The position numbers and the translations under genes were made by a program. This document shows, piece by piece, positions 30,172 through 40,657 of a stretch of DNA of 64,000 bases (position 1 is the stretch's first letter; each line of letters starts with the position of its first letter). The notes beneath the pieces are model-generated. The model worked only from the letters and a program-made list of their open reading frames with translations. It did no database searches and was not told the DNA's origin. Source of the DNA: Prescottella defluvii (lineage in GTDB: Bacteria > Actinomycetota > Actinomycetes > Mycobacteriales > Mycobacteriaceae). The DNA lies in assembly GCF_000738775.1 (NCBI RefSeq), contig NZ_JPOC01000006.1:1-64000 (forward strand). The letters run 5' to 3'.

Positions 30172-30789
30172 GTGGTAGATCGGCCGCAGGAGCACCAGTC
30201 GAACCTCGTTGACGAGGCCGCCGTCGGTGCGGTGAGCGTCGACGAAGACGTGCAGCCCGGGTTGTTCCCCGACGATTCCGTCCCCGACGACCTCGTCGGC
30301 TACCGCGTGCCGATCGCGTGCCAGATTGCCGGCATCACCTACCGTCAGCTCGATTACTGGGCGCGCACCAATCTGGTCGTCCCGTCGATTCGCGGCGCGG
30401 CCGGATCCGGCAGTCAGCGCCTGTACTCGTTCAAGGACATCCTCGTCCTGAAGATCGTCAAGCGCCTCCTGGACACCGGCATCTCGTTGCAGAACATCCG
30501 GGTGGCGGTCGACCATCTGCGGCAGCGGGGCGTGCGGGACCTGGCCCGCATCACCCTGTTCTCCGACGGCGTCACCGTGTACGAGTGCACCTCCGCCGAG
30601 GAGGTCGTCGATCTCCTGCAGGGCGGTCAGGGCGTGTTCGGGATCGCAGTCAGCGGCGCGATGCGCGAGTTGACCGGAACGATCGCCGACTTCCCCGCCG
30701 AACGCGCCGACGGCGGCGAGGCCACGCAGGCCCCCGAGGACGAACTGGCCTCGCGGCGCAAGACCCGGGGCGACCGCAAGACCGGCTAG
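30172..30789 (+). CDS. MerR-family transcriptional regulator (Rv1830-like)
   Basis: 205 residues. An acidic N-terminus of about 40 residues precedes a MerR helix-turn-helix (VPIACQIAGITYRQLDYWAR, TNLVVPSIRGAAGSGSQRLY, SFKDILVLKIVKRLLDTGIS). It is a distant paralogue of the regulator at 28623. In mycobacteria the homologue has been tied to growth and division control. GTG start after GAGGGAG. A glycine riboswitch and gcvP follow. Confidence 0.87.
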   Translation: MVDRPQEHQSNLVDEAAVGAVSVDEDVQPGLFPDDSVPDDLVGYRVPIACQIAGITYRQLDYWARTNLVVPSIRGAAGSGSQRLYSFKDILVLKIVKRLLDTGISLQNIRVAVDHLRQRGVRDLARITLFSDGVTVYECTSAEEVVDLLQGGQGVFGIAVSGAMRELTGTIADFPAERADGGEATQAPEDELASRRKTRGDRKTG

Positions 30790-30850
30790 CCTGTTCTGGG
30801 CTTTCGTCCAGGTGCGGGGTCGTGGCATAGACTGACGGAGCGTCGCCGTC

Positions 30851-31078
30851 GTGCGGGAGAGTTCCGGGCAGTTTTGTAGTAGTTGTCCGGGCGCCGAAGG
30901 AGCAACACCTCCCCGTCAATCTCTCAGGCATCCAGGACCGTGCGGGCTCCGACGCCTCTGGAAAGCGGTGGGAGTACCCACCCGCCCACGGGGAAAGGCG
31001 CACGCATCCGGTGGATGCGGCGGCGGCTGAATCTCTCAGGCGCTCGGGTCTCCCGAGCAGGCGACAGAGGGGGAGGAC
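30851..31078 (+). promoter_or_regulatory. Tandem glycine riboswitch upstream of gcvP
   Basis: Aptamer 1 (about 30851-30965) shows CGGGAGAG, GCGCCGAAGGAGCAA, AATCTCTCAGGCA, GGACCG and CTCTGGAAAG in order. Aptamer 2 (about 30966-31078) repeats the plan with GGTGGGAG, GGGAAAGGCGCACG, AATCTCTCAGGCG and GCGACAGAGGGGGAG. These are the conserved core elements of the gcvT-type glycine riboswitch, which normally turns on glycine cleavage genes when glycine is abundant. A TAGACT box at 30828-30833 is a possible -10. No terminator hairpin was seen after aptamer 2, so control of translation start is likely. Confidence 0.92.
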
Positions 31079-31130
31079 CGTTCCATTCGTGGAGCGCATC
31101 CTGCACCCGTCGAACCGCCTGGGAGTTCAC

Positions 31131-33971
31131 TTGATCGACGCTCGTAGCCATTCGTTCGCAGACCGTCACGTCGGTCCGGATTCGGCCGAACTGGCCCGCA
31201 TCCTCGAGGTCGTAGGGGTGGAGTCACTCGACGACCTTGCCACTCGCGCGGTGCCGGCGAGCATCCTCGATCCCACCTCCGGCGGAGTCGCGGCCGGGCT
31301 CGAGGCGCTCGACGCCCCGCTGACGGAACACGATGCGCTGGCCGCGTTGTCGGCGCTGGCGGCGCAGAACACGACCGCCGTGTCGATGATCGGCCTCGGC
31401 TACTACGACACGCTCACCCCGCCGGTGCTGGTGCGCAACATCCTCGAGAATCCCGCCTGGTACACCGCCTACACGCCGTACCAGCCCGAGATCAGTCAGG
31501 GCCGGCTCGAGGCGTTGCTCAACTTCCAGACCATGGTGGGCGACCTGACCGGCATGGAGATCGCGAACTCGTCGATGCTCGACGAGGGCACCGCTGCGGC
31601 CGAGGCCATGACCTTGCTGCGGCGCGCGTCGCGCAGCAAGTCGCCGCGCTTCGTCCTCGACACCGACCTGTTCCCGCAGACCCGCGCGGTGGTGATGACC
31701 CGCGCCGAGCCGCTCGGCATCGAGATCGTCGAGGCGGACCTCACGCAGGGGCTGCCCGACGGTGAGTTCTTCGGTGTCCTCGCCCAGCTTCCGGGGGCGT
31801 CGGGCCGGGTCGTCGACCATGCGGAGATGATCGCGGCCGCCCACGAGCGTGGCGCGTTGGTCGCGGTTGGCGCCGATCTGCTGGCGATGACGCTGCTGAC
31901 CCCGCCCGGTGAGATGGGTGCCGACGCCTGCTTCGGCACGACGCAGCGCTTCGGTGTCCCGATGGGCTTCGGTGGCCCGCACGCCGGCTATCTCGCGGTG
32001 CACAGCAAGCACGCCCGTCAGCTTCCCGGCCGCCTGGTCGGCATCTCGGTGGACGCCGACGGCAACAAGGCATACCGCCTGGCACTGCAGACGCGGGAAC
32101 AGCACATCCGCCGTGAGAAGGCGACCAGCAACATCTGCACCGCGCAGGTGCTGCTCGCGATCGTCGCGGCGATGTACGCCAGCTATCACGGCGCGGAGGG
32201 CCTCAAGGCGATCGCGCAGCGCGTCCATCAGCGCGCCGAGTTCCTCGCAGCCGGTCTGAAGACGGCCGGTGTCGAGGTGGTCCACGAGCAGTTCTTCGAC
32301 ACCGTCCTGGCCCGGGTGCCCGGTCGCGCCGCAGATGTCGTCGCGAACGCGAAGGCGTGGGGAGTGAATCTGCGTCTCGTCGACGCCGACCACGTCGGCG
32401 TCGCGTGCGACGAGGCGACCACCGAGGCGCACGTGGAGTCCGTGCTCGCGGCCTTCGGAGTGCCGGCCGCGACCGTCGTCGACCACGCTCCTGCGCCGTT
32501 CGGGGACCGGACCACCGCGTACCTGCAGCACGAGTCGTTCACGAAGTACCGCACCGAGACCGCCATGCTCCGCTACCTGCGGGCCCTGTCCGACAAGGAC
32601 ATCGCCCTCGACCGCAGCATGATCCCGCTGGGCTCGTGCACCATGAAGCTCAATGCGACCGCGGAGATGGAGCCCATCACGTGGCCGGGCTTCTCGAAGC
32701 TGCACCCGTTCGCGGCCGAGGACGCGCCCGGCATGCTGAAGGTCATCGAGGACCTGCAGAACTGGCTGGTCGCGATCACCGGCTACGACGCGGTGAGCCT
32801 GCAGCCCAACGCCGGCAGCCAGGGCGAGTACGCCGGTCTGCTGGCGATCCGCAACTACCACCTCAGCCGCGGCGACGATCACCGCGACACCTGCCTGATT
32901 CCGTCCAGCGCGCACGGCACCAATGCGGCGTCCGCGGTGATGGTCGGAATGCGGGTCGAGGTCGTCGCGTGCCGCGAGAACGGTGATGTCGACCTCGACG
33001 ACCTGCGGGCGAAGATCGCCGACCACGCTGAGCGCTTGGCCGCGATCATGATCACCTACCCGTCGACGCACGGCGTCTACGAGGAGGAGGTCGGCGAGAT
33101 CTGCGCGGCCGTGCACGACGCCGGCGGCCAGGTGTACGTCGACGGTGCCAATCTCAACGCGCTGGTCGGGCTCGCCCGTCCAGGTCGGTTCGGCGGCGAC
33201 GTCAGCCACCTGAACCTGCACAAGACATTCTGCATCCCGCACGGCGGCGGTGGCCCGGGTGTCGGCCCGATCGGCGTCCGCTCGCACCTCGCCCCGTTCC
33301 TGCCGGGCCATCCGATGGCGCCCGAACTGGGCGGCTCGGGACCGGTCTCGGCGGCGCCGTACGGCAGCGCGTCGATCCTCCCGATCACCTGGACCTACAT
33401 CAAGATGATGGGTGCTCAGGGACTGCGCCGGGCGTCGCTGACGGCGATCGCGTCGGCCAACTACATCGCCCGTCGTCTCGACGAGTACTTCCCGGTCCTC
33501 TACACCGGGGAGAACGGGATGGTCGCGCACGAGTGCATCCTCGACCTGCGTCCGCTCACCAAGGAGACCGGCGTGACGGTCGACGATGTCGCCAAGCGTC
33601 TGGCCGACTACGGTTTCCACGCCCCGACCATGAGCTTCCCGGTCGCCGGCACCCTGATGGTGGAGCCGACCGAGAGCGAGAACCTCGACGAGATCGACCA
33701 GTTCTGTGACGCCATGATCGCGATCCGACGCGAGATCGACCGGGTCGGGGCAGGGGAGTGGCCGGTCGAGGACAATCCGCTGCGCGGTGCGCCGCACACC
33801 GCCGAGTGCCTAGTTTCCGACTGGAGTCACCCGTATTCGCGGGAGATCGCGGTCTACCCGATGGGGACGGGCCGGCCCAAGGTATGGCCGTCTGTGCGGC
33901 GCATCGACGGCGTCCACGGCGACCGGAACCTCGTGTGCTCGTGCCCGCCGATCGAGGCGTACAGCAGCTGA
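31131..33971 (+). CDS. gcvP: Glycine dehydrogenase (decarboxylating), P protein
   Basis: 946 residues when started at TTG 31131 (GGGAG five bases upstream; protein then begins near [10 protein letters not shown], the family start). GTG 31089, in frame and after GGGGGAGG, is the alternative. The PLP lysine is in [18 protein letters not shown]; the family stretches [14 protein letters not shown] and [10 protein letters not shown] are present. It decarboxylates glycine and loads the aminomethyl group on GcvH. Full length, single polypeptide (P1 and P2 fused). Controlled by the riboswitch just upstream. Confidence 0.95.
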   Translation: MIDARSHSFADRHVGPDSAELARILEVVGVESLDDLATRAVPASILDPTSGGVAAGLEALDAPLTEHDALAALSALAAQNTTAVSMIGLGYYDTLTPPVLVRNILENPAWYTAYTPYQPEISQGRLEALLNFQTMVGDLTGMEIANSSMLDEGTAAAEAMTLLRRASRSKSPRFVLDTDLFPQTRAVVMTRAEPLGIEIVEADLTQGLPDGEFFGVLAQLPGASGRVVDHAEMIAAAHERGALVAVGADLLAMTLLTPPGEMGADACFGTTQRFGVPMGFGGPHAGYLAVHSKHARQLPGRLVGISVDADGNKAYRLALQTREQHIRREKATSNICTAQVLLAIVAAMYASYHGAEGLKAIAQRVHQRAEFLAAGLKTAGVEVVHEQFFDTVLARVPGRAADVVANAKAWGVNLRLVDADHVGVACDEATTEAHVESVLAAFGVPAATVVDHAPAPFGDRTTAYLQHESFTKYRTETAMLRYLRALSDKDIALDRSMIPLGSCTMKLNATAEMEPITWPGFSKLHPFAAEDAPGMLKVIEDLQNWLVAITGYDAVSLQPNAGSQGEYAGLLAIRNYHLSRGDDHRDTCLIPSSAHGTNAASAVMVGMRVEVVACRENGDVDLDDLRAKIADHAERLAAIMITYPSTHGVYEEEVGEICAAVHDAGGQVYVDGANLNALVGLARPGRFGGDVSHLNLHKTFCIPHGGGGPGVGPIGVRSHLAPFLPGHPMAPELGGSGPVSAAPYGSASILPITWTYIKMMGAQGLRRASLTAIASANYIARRLDEYFPVLYTGENGMVAHECILDLRPLTKETGVTVDDVAKRLADYGFHAPTMSFPVAGTLMVEPTESENLDEIDQFCDAMIAIRREIDRVGAGEWPVEDNPLRGAPHTAECLVSDWSHPYSREIAVYPMGTGRPKVWPSVRRIDGVHGDRNLVCSCPPIEAYSS

Positions 33972-34000
33972 TCAGGGCTTGAAGTAGGGCAGTGAGGTAG

Positions 34001-34042
34001 GGCGAGGCCCCGGTCGTTCTCCGGAACGACCGGGGCCTCGCC
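34001..34042 (+). terminator. Terminator downstream of gcvP
   Basis: An 18-bp perfect inverted repeat (34001-34018 with 34025-34042) and 6-base loop, 30 bases after the gcvP stop. The following GTTTCC is only weakly T-rich, common in high-G+C actinobacteria. Confidence 0.8.
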
Positions 34043-34073
34043 GTTTCCTGGATCGGCCACCTTTTGAAACTTC

Positions 34074-34086
34074 GTGCAGGACGGAA
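34074..34086 (+). repeat. 13-bp direct repeat, copy 1
   Basis: GTGCAGGACGGAA occurs here and again at 35303-35315, with loosely similar flanks (GAAACTTC versus GAACTCG before it). The two copies bracket the methyltransferase gene. Confidence 0.6.
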
Positions 34087-34261
34087 GCGGGGGAATTATG
34101 GAATCCTGTTGTCGTCACCGCGGGCGGGAACCCGACCGGCACGACACGATCTCGTCGCACCTCCCAATTCGGTCGGGTCACGCCGCTCACTACCGGGGGA
34201 GGGGCTTTCCGATACCGAAACGTCGTTGACCGGCCCGGCCGGGCGGGCAGATGATCGAGGA

Positions 34262-35101
34262 ATGGTCGAGGTGCCGGACGGACTGCAGGTTGCGCGGCTC
34301 GCGGAGTTGTTCGATCTTGTGGTCGACAGCTACGACAATGTGGGGGTGCCCTTCTTCGGGCCGATCGCGGAACATCTGGTGCGGGAGGCCGATCCGCAAC
34401 CGGGTTCCCGGGCGCTCGACATCGGATGCGGCCGCGGCGCGGTGCTGTTCCGGTTGGCGGAGGCAGTGGGGCCGGACGGGGAAGTGGTCGGTATCGATGT
34501 GTCGCCGAAGATGGTCGAGGCCACCGCCCACGAGGCACGCGCCAGGGGATTGACGAATGTGACCGTCCAGGTGATGGACGCGATGAAGCCGACGCTTCCG
34601 CGAGGCAGATTCGACACGATCACGGCCTCGTTCATGATCTTCTTCCTGCCGGATCCCGCTGCGGCCCTGACGGCGTGGCGATCGCTGCTGGTGCCGCACG
34701 GAACCGTGGGGGTGTCAACGTTCGGGGCGTGGGATCCGCGGTGGGAGCAGATGGAGGACTTGTTCGCGCCGTACCGGGATCGTGGATTCTTCAGTGTCGA
34801 TCCGCGGGATCCGAACGGGCCCTTCGGCAGCGACGCCGCGGTCGAAGGGCTGATGCGCGCTGCCGGCCTGGTTCATCCGCGCACCGTCGGCTTCGACCTC
34901 GACCTGTACTTCGACGACGCCGAACAGTGGTACACGTGGACGCGCTCGCACGGGCAACGTCAGTTGTGGGACGCGATTCCGGCCGCGGAACTGGACCGGG
35001 TCCGGGATGCTGCGCTCGCGCGGGTCGACGGTTGGCGTGACGAGCAGGGGCGGATCACCTCACGGCATCGGATACGGCTGACGTACGCGCAGCGGCCGTA
35101 G
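34262..35101 (+). CDS. SAM-dependent methyltransferase, class I
   Basis: 279 residues. SAM-binding motif I is ALDIGCGRGAVLFRL, motif II region VVGIDVSPKMVEAT, and motif IV region RFDTITASFMIFFLPDP, as in UbiE/COQ5-like small-molecule methyltransferases. Substrate unknown. ATG 34262 has GAGGA just upstream; an in-frame start at 34064 would add 66 residues that look non-coding. It lies between gcvP and a minus-strand operon, flanked by 13-bp direct repeats. Confidence 0.82.
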   Translation: MVEVPDGLQVARLAELFDLVVDSYDNVGVPFFGPIAEHLVREADPQPGSRALDIGCGRGAVLFRLAEAVGPDGEVVGIDVSPKMVEATAHEARARGLTNVTVQVMDAMKPTLPRGRFDTITASFMIFFLPDPAAALTAWRSLLVPHGTVGVSTFGAWDPRWEQMEDLFAPYRDRGFFSVDPRDPNGPFGSDAAVEGLMRAAGLVHPRTVGFDLDLYFDDAEQWYTWTRSHGQRQLWDAIPAAELDRVRDAALARVDGWRDEQGRITSRHRIRLTYAQRP

Positions 35102-35437
35102 TACCCCTGCGGTTTCGCGCTTCAGCAGGTCTACGACCGCTGGGGTGGAGGCCTCGGTGGTTACGTGACGAGCGACCTCGGTCCGTGGGGCAGGGGACTG
35201 GCGCCGGAGGAAGCGGCGGAACTCGGACCGGTCGCACGCTCTGTCCGTCCCCGTAGCTCGGCGTCGCCGGCGAGGTCGAGAGTCCTACGTCTGTAGAACT
35301 CGGTGCAGGACGGAACCTTTGGAATGTCGGAACAAATCCACTAGTACTGCAAGTAGCTCACCTTCACGAAGTCGACAGTTCAGAAAAGCCACGACACCCG
35401 GGGTGGAGTCCTCCTCGAACAGGGATCCGCCCGGGCG
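35102..35437. other. Non-coding gap between convergent genes
   Basis: No convincing gene on either strand. It contains the second copy of the 13-bp repeat and is locally less G+C-rich around 35290-35400. No strong terminator hairpin was identified although the methyltransferase and metallophosphoesterase transcripts converge here. Confidence 0.5.
35303..35315 (+). repeat. 13-bp direct repeat, copy 2
   Basis: Second copy of GTGCAGGACGGAA, 1229 bases from the first. See the finding on this pair. Confidence 0.6.
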
Positions 35438-36580
35438 TCACTCCGCCGGGCGGCTGGCCAATTCCAGGATGGTGATCTCCGGTGGGGCGCCGACGCGAAC
35501 CGGCGGTCCCCAGGCGCCCGCGCCGCGGGAGGTGTAGAGGACGGTGTCGCCGATGCGATCGAGTCCGGTGACCGACGGTTGCTGCAGGGGGACGAGGTAG
35601 CCGAGCGGCCACATCTGCCCGCCGTGCGTGTGACCCGACAGCTGGAGGTCCACGCCCAGTTCCGACGCCTCGACGGCCTGCTTCGGCTGGTGCGCGAGCA
35701 GCAGTACGAAGCGTTCCGGATCGCGGCCGGCGAGTGCGGCGGGCAGGTCCGGTTCGTACGGGGTGGGGGAGGTGAGGTCGTGGATGCCGGCGAGGTCGAT
35801 CACCGCGCCGCCGCGGGCGATCTCGACGCGTTCGTTGCGGAGGGTGCGGATGCCGAGGCGGTCCCACAGGTCCAGCCAGGGGCCACCGTCGCCGGCGTAG
35901 AACTCGTGGTTGCCACTGACGCCGTACACGCCGAGCGGCGCACGTAGATCGCGCAGCGGTTCGAGGTCCGGCCCGACCTTCCCGACGGTGCCGTCGACGA
36001 GGTCGCCGCCGAGCAGTATCAGTTCGGGTTTCTGGGCGTTGACCAGGTCGACGACCTTGCGGGTGAACCCGACACCGCGTGACGGGCCGACGTGCAGGTC
36101 CGTCACGAGCGCGATCCGCATCCCGGCGAACTGGCTCGGCAGGCGCCGCAGCGGCACGCGCACGCGCTGGATGCGTGGGGTGTGCGCCTCGGTGACGCCG
36201 TAACCGGCCGCGCCGACGGCGGCCACCGTGACGGCGGCGGTCGCGCTGCGCAGTACGCGCCGCCGGGACGGATCGGTGGGTTGCGGTCGTCCCGTCAGGC
36301 GGGCGATCCCGGAACCGGCAGCGACCAGCAGCAATCCGAGCACCAGGTACAGCAGCGCAGCGAGCCACACCCAGCCGACGAAGCCGGGGACCCGGGCCCA
36401 TGCCGGGTCGAAGACCTCGCCGCTGCCGATGCCGATCAGTGCCAGCACCCACAGGACGACGAGAGCGACGCCGATCGCACGGGCGGGGCGTCCCTTCAGT
36501 CCGGTCGTACGGACGAGGCGTCGATGCACCCACCAACTGACGAGCGCGAGGAAGGCCCCGAAGATCGCGATTCGCACCAT
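35438..36580 (-). CDS. Membrane-anchored metallophosphoesterase
   Basis: 380 residues. About four hydrophobic helices occupy the first 115 residues; the calcineurin-like phosphoesterase domain follows with DLHVG, GGDLVDG, GNHEFY and GHTHGGQMWPLGY, all metal-ligand motifs intact. Such YkuE/YaeI-type proteins hydrolyse phosphoesters near the membrane, sometimes of lipids; substrate unknown. It starts three bases after the VWA gene stop, so the two are one operon. Confidence 0.88.
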   Translation of the reverse strand: MVRIAIFGAFLALVSWWVHRRLVRTTGLKGRPARAIGVALVVLWVLALIGIGSGEVFDPAWARVPGFVGWVWLAALLYLVLGLLLVAAGSGIARLTGRPQPTDPSRRRVLRSATAAVTVAAVGAAGYGVTEAHTPRIQRVRVPLRRLPSQFAGMRIALVTDLHVGPSRGVGFTRKVVDLVNAQKPELILLGGDLVDGTVGKVGPDLEPLRDLRAPLGVYGVSGNHEFYAGDGGPWLDLWDRLGIRTLRNERVEIARGGAVIDLAGIHDLTSPTPYEPDLPAALAGRDPERFVLLLAHQPKQAVEASELGVDLQLSGHTHGGQMWPLGYLVPLQQPSVTGLDRIGDTVLYTSRGAGAWGPPVRVGAPPEITILELASRPAE

Positions 36581-36583
36581 GGT

Positions 36584-38332
36584 CTACGACAGCGTTTCGG
36601 CGAGCGCGGCACCGAGCTCGAGACCCTGCGTCGACGGCACCGCGACGAACGTGCCCCCGGTCTGGTCGGCCATCGCCCGCAAGGTTGCCTGATCACTGTT
36701 CTCGCCGATCGAGACGACGTCGACGCGGACGGGATGCGTGCCGGCGTTCAGCGCCTGCGTGAGCTTCTGCTTGCTGGTGGACGTGTCGTCGTTGGGGCCG
36801 TCGGTGATCAGCAGGACGGAGTTGGGACGACCGTCGACGAACCCGTCGACCGCACTCTGGTGGGCGGCGATCACGGACGCGTACGTCGATGTCGCGGTCG
36901 CCGGTTTCAGCGACTGCAGCGCGCTCTCCAGTTGCTGCCGTCGTGTGCCCTCGGTCAGCGGTCCGGTCGTCACCTTCACCAGGTAGGGCTTGTTGCCGTC
37001 GAGTCCGCGGCTGTACACCCACAGTCCGATGTCGGACGCGTCGGGCAGGTTCGCGAACTGCCGGGACAGTGCGTCGACGGTGTTGCTCAGCCGAGTGCCG
37101 GAGCCGTCGTCGTTGCCCATCGAGCCCGAGACGTCGAGCAGGATCGTGGTGGCCTGGGGGACAGCGGGATTCGCGAACGTCTGCTGCAGGTGCTGCTGGG
37201 CGGGGCCGGTGGCGGGCACGAGCACCTGCCCGAGGGGCGGCATCGGGGTCTGATCGGTGGCGGCCGGGAGGGCGTCGCCGACCCGGAATCCGGCGTCCAG
37301 GAAGGTCCGGGCCTGCTCGGGCTGCCGGATGAAGTCGGCGAACTGGGCGGCGGCACGGCTGAGGGTCTCGTCGACCCACGGCGTCGCCAGGATCGCGGCG
37401 GGATGGTCGGCTACGGGCGTCGCCCCGGCGGGTGCGAAGGCGACCAGCCCGGACGCCTTCCGGCCGAGCGCGCGGAGCTGCTGCTCGGTCGACGGCACGG
37501 CGTGGAAGGTGCCCTGCGCGGGTTCCGGCTGGGCGGCGAGTGCCGCGGCCGCGTCGGTGGCCGAGTTCGGCACGCCCTCGATCGCGTTGTCGCCGTTCGC
37601 GAGGGCCGCGATCGCGGCGGTGACCTTCGGTGCGGCGGCCTGTGTGTCGTCGAGCGGACCCGCGCCGATGTCGGCGGTTGCGGCGGCGACCGCGTCGAGC
37701 GTCTGATCGGTGGTCGATCCCGCGGGCAACGCCAGCTTCAGCGAACCCCAGCCGGGGAGTCCGAGCCCGTCCAGGGAGTTCTTCCCGGACTGCAGTGCCG
37801 GCAGGTCCCGCCACCCTGTCCCGGCCGCGGTGAGGGCGACCGTCAACTCCTGCGGTGCCGCGAGCACCACCGGACTGGTGGCGAGCGACTTGGGCTGCCC
37901 GTCGATGACGCCGGCGGTGGCCGCGGCGCGGGTGACGGACTGGCTGCTCGACGGGATCCACAGTGACGGCGCCGGCCCGAGATCCGCGTTCCACGGCCCG
38001 TTCGGTGCGCCGACGAGGGCGTCGGCGACGGCGGCGGAGTCCTGCGCGGTCACCGACACCGACACGCAGTGGTCGCGGATCACGGGCAGAGTTGCGGTGT
38101 AGCGGGCGGCGAGATCGCGGATCTGGTCGGCGATGTCGGGGGAGGCGGCCACCTCGAGCGTGGCGTCACCCTCGACGCACGCTCCTGCGGCCGCCGAGCC
38201 CTGATCGCTGGTGCGGTCCCGCAGTTGGAACCAGCCGACGACGGCGACGACCAACAGGATCACCGACACCACGGCGATGACCGGGCCCTTGCTGACGCCG
38301 CGCACGCGTCGGTCACTGCGATGTTGGCCCAC
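36584..38332 (-). CDS. Membrane-anchored protein with solute-binding-like region and C-terminal VWA domain
   Basis: 582 residues. One N-terminal transmembrane helix (VIAVVSVILLVVAVVGWF) anchors a long extracytoplasmic part. Residues about 45-370 resemble an ABC-type extracellular binding fold (PDIADQIRDLAARYTATLPV and onward); residues about 385-580 are a von Willebrand factor A domain with MIDAS DVSGSMGND and LLITDGPND. The role is unknown; metal-dependent adhesion or complex assembly is the usual VWA job. GTG start. Upstream partner of the metallophosphoesterase. Confidence 0.83.
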   Translation of the reverse strand: MGQHRSDRRVRGVSKGPVIAVVSVILLVVAVVGWFQLRDRTSDQGSAAAGACVEGDATLEVAASPDIADQIRDLAARYTATLPVIRDHCVSVSVTAQDSAAVADALVGAPNGPWNADLGPAPSLWIPSSSQSVTRAAATAGVIDGQPKSLATSPVVLAAPQELTVALTAAGTGWRDLPALQSGKNSLDGLGLPGWGSLKLALPAGSTTDQTLDAVAAATADIGAGPLDDTQAAAPKVTAAIAALANGDNAIEGVPNSATDAAAALAAQPEPAQGTFHAVPSTEQQLRALGRKASGLVAFAPAGATPVADHPAAILATPWVDETLSRAAAQFADFIRQPEQARTFLDAGFRVGDALPAATDQTPMPPLGQVLVPATGPAQQHLQQTFANPAVPQATTILLDVSGSMGNDDGSGTRLSNTVDALSRQFANLPDASDIGLWVYSRGLDGNKPYLVKVTTGPLTEGTRRQQLESALQSLKPATATSTYASVIAAHQSAVDGFVDGRPNSVLLITDGPNDDTSTSKQKLTQALNAGTHPVRVDVVSIGENSDQATLRAMADQTGGTFVAVPSTQGLELGAALAETLS

Positions 38333-38423
38333 GTGTTCAACCGCCTTGCTTCACAACCGAAGGGCCGGCTCCTGACCGGCCCTGACGAACGCAGTCTAGT
38401 TGCGAATCCGGACATCCCGACGA

Positions 38424-38460
38424 ACCCGGCCCCGACACCTGGAAGGTGCCGGGGCCGGGT
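38424..38460 (-). terminator. Terminator of glcB
   Basis: A 17-bp stem with a 3-base loop lies 14 bases after the glcB stop on the minus strand. The single odd position is a G-U pair only when read on the minus strand, supporting that direction. No T run follows. Confidence 0.75.
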
Positions 38461-38473
38461 GGGAGTAGCGGGA

Positions 38474-40657
38474 TCAGGCGCTCGCGGCCTTGAACTCGCG
38501 GCGACGGCGATGCAGGATCGGCTCGGTGTAGCCGCTGGGCTGCTTGCCGCCCTCGAGGATCAGTTCCTTCGCCGCCTGGAAGGCGATGTTGGAGTCGAAG
38601 TTCGGGGCCATGTTGCGGTAGGTGGAGTCACCCTCGTTCTGCCGGTCGACGACCGGGGCCATTCGCTCGAGGCTCGCGACGACGTCGGCCTCGGTGACGA
38701 TGCCGTGCCGCAGCCAGTTCGCCAGCAACTGGCTCGAGATGCGCAGCGTCGCGCGGTCCTCCATGAGTGCGACGTCGTGGATGTCGGGCACCTTGGAGCA
38801 GCCGACGCCGGCGTCGATCCAGCGCACCACGTAGCCGAGGATCGACTGGCAGTTGTTGTCGAGTTCCTGCTGCTTCTCCGCGTCGGACCAGTCGGTGGAC
38901 GGGGCGAGCGGGATGGTGAGGATCTCGTCGATCGTGGCGCGCGGCTTGCCCTTCAGCTGGTCCTGGACCGCGAACACGTCCACCTGGTGGTAGTGCGTCG
39001 CGTGCAGGGTCGCACCCGTCGGCGACGGCACCCACGCGGTGTTGGCGCCGGACTTGGGGTGGCCGATCTTCTGCTCGAGCATGTCGGCCATCAGGTCGGT
39101 CATGGCCCACATGCCCTTACCGATCTGCGCCTTGCCCTGCAGACCCGTCGCGAGGCCGGTGTCGACGTTCCAGTCCTCGTACGCGGCGATCCACGTCTGC
39201 TTCTTCATGTCAGCCTTGCGCACCATCGCGCCGGCCTCCATCGAGGTGTGGATCTCGTCGCCGGTGCGGTCGAGGAAGCCGGTGTTGATGAACACCACCC
39301 GCTGGTCCGCTTCCTTGATGCAGGCCGCGAGGTTGACGGTGGTGCGCCGCTCCTCGTCCATGATGCCGACCTTGAGGGTGTTCGCGGGCAGGCCCAGGAC
39401 CTCCTCGACACGGCCGAACAGCTCGGTCGTGAACGCGACCTCCTCGGGGCCGTGCTGCTTGGGCTTGACGATGTAGATCGAGCCGGTGCGCGAGTTGTCG
39501 AGCGGGCCGTTGTCGTCGGACCGGGTCAGGCCGTGCACCGCACATGCGCTGGTGATCAGGGCGTCGAGGATGCCCTCGGGCATCTCGTTGCCGTCGGCGT
39601 CGAGGATCGCCGGGTTGGTCATGAGGTGTCCGACGTTGCGGACGAACAGCAGTGAGCGGCCGTGCAGCGTGAGCTCGTCGCCGGCGGGGGTGGTGTAGGT
39701 GCGGTCACCGTTGAGGGTGCGGGTGAACGTCTTGCCGCCCTTGCTGATCTCCTCGGCGAGATCACCGCGGTTGAGGCCGAGCCAGTTCCGGTAGCCGACC
39801 ACCTTGTCGTCGGCGTCGACGGCGGCCACGGAGTCCTCGAAGTCCATGATCGTGGTGATCGCCGACTCGAGCACGACGTCCTTGACGCCGGCGCCGTCGG
39901 TCTTGCCGATCGGTGAGGTCGGGTCGATCTCGATCTCGACGTGCAGGCCGTTGTTGCGCAGCAGCACCGACGTGGGGTTGTCGCCGTCGCCGAGGTAGCC
40001 GACGAACTTCTCGGGTTCGGCCAGCGTCGTGACGACCTCGCCGCCCAGCTCGACGGCCAGCTTGCCGTCGACGACGAAGTAGCGGGTGGCCTCGGTGTGC
40101 GAGCCCTTCGCCAGCGGCGCGGCAGTGTCCAGGAAGTTCCGGGCCCACGCGATGACCTTGTCACCGCGAACCTTGTTGTAGCCCTTCCCCTTGTCCGCGC
40201 CGCCTTCCTCGGAGATGGCGTCGGTGCCGTACAGGGCGTCGTACAGCGAACCCCAGCGGGCGTTGGACGCGTTCAGCGCGAAGCGGGCGTTGAGAACCGG
40301 GACCACCAGCTGCGGGCCGGCGGTGGTGGCGATCTCTGCGTCCACGTTCTCGGTCGCGACCTGGAACGGTGCCGGCTCGGGCAGCAGGTAGCCGATCTCC
40401 TGGAGGAACGCCTTGTACTCGGCGGCGTCGAGGGGCTTGCCCGCGCGCTCGCGGTGCCATGCGTCGATCTGCGCCTGCAGGTCGTCGCGCTTGGCGAGCA
40501 GGGCCTTGTTCTTGGGGGCCAGGTCGGCGAACACCTTGCCCGCGCCCTCCCAGAACGCCTCGGCGGTGACGCCGGTACCCGGAAGAGCCTCATCGTTCAC
40601 GAAGTCGTAGAGAACCTTGGCGACCTGAAGACCACCGACCTGCACGCGTTCAGTCAT
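38474..40657 (-). CDS. glcB: Malate synthase G
   Basis: 727 residues, the normal length of the monomeric G form. Recognisable stretches include [31 protein letters not shown] and [16 protein letters not shown]. It condenses glyoxylate with acetyl-CoA to malate for growth on acetate or fatty acids (glyoxylate shunt). ATG 40657. It corresponds to mycobacterial Rv1837c. It is transcribed alone, with its own upstream region and terminator; isocitrate lyase is not in the window. Confidence 0.96.
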   Translation of the reverse strand: MTERVQVGGLQVAKVLYDFVNDEALPGTGVTAEAFWEGAGKVFADLAPKNKALLAKRDDLQAQIDAWHRERAGKPLDAAEYKAFLQEIGYLLPEPAPFQVATENVDAEIATTAGPQLVVPVLNARFALNASNARWGSLYDALYGTDAISEEGGADKGKGYNKVRGDKVIAWARNFLDTAAPLAKGSHTEATRYFVVDGKLAVELGGEVVTTLAEPEKFVGYLGDGDNPTSVLLRNNGLHVEIEIDPTSPIGKTDGAGVKDVVLESAITTIMDFEDSVAAVDADDKVVGYRNWLGLNRGDLAEEISKGGKTFTRTLNGDRTYTTPAGDELTLHGRSLLFVRNVGHLMTNPAILDADGNEMPEGILDALITSACAVHGLTRSDDNGPLDNSRTGSIYIVKPKQHGPEEVAFTTELFGRVEEVLGLPANTLKVGIMDEERRTTVNLAACIKEADQRVVFINTGFLDRTGDEIHTSMEAGAMVRKADMKKQTWIAAYEDWNVDTGLATGLQGKAQIGKGMWAMTDLMADMLEQKIGHPKSGANTAWVPSPTGATLHATHYHQVDVFAVQDQLKGKPRATIDEILTIPLAPSTDWSDAEKQQELDNNCQSILGYVVRWIDAGVGCSKVPDIHDVALMEDRATLRISSQLLANWLRHGIVTEADVVASLERMAPVVDRQNEGDSTYRNMAPNFDSNIAFQAAKELILEGGKQPSGYTEPILHRRRREFKAASA

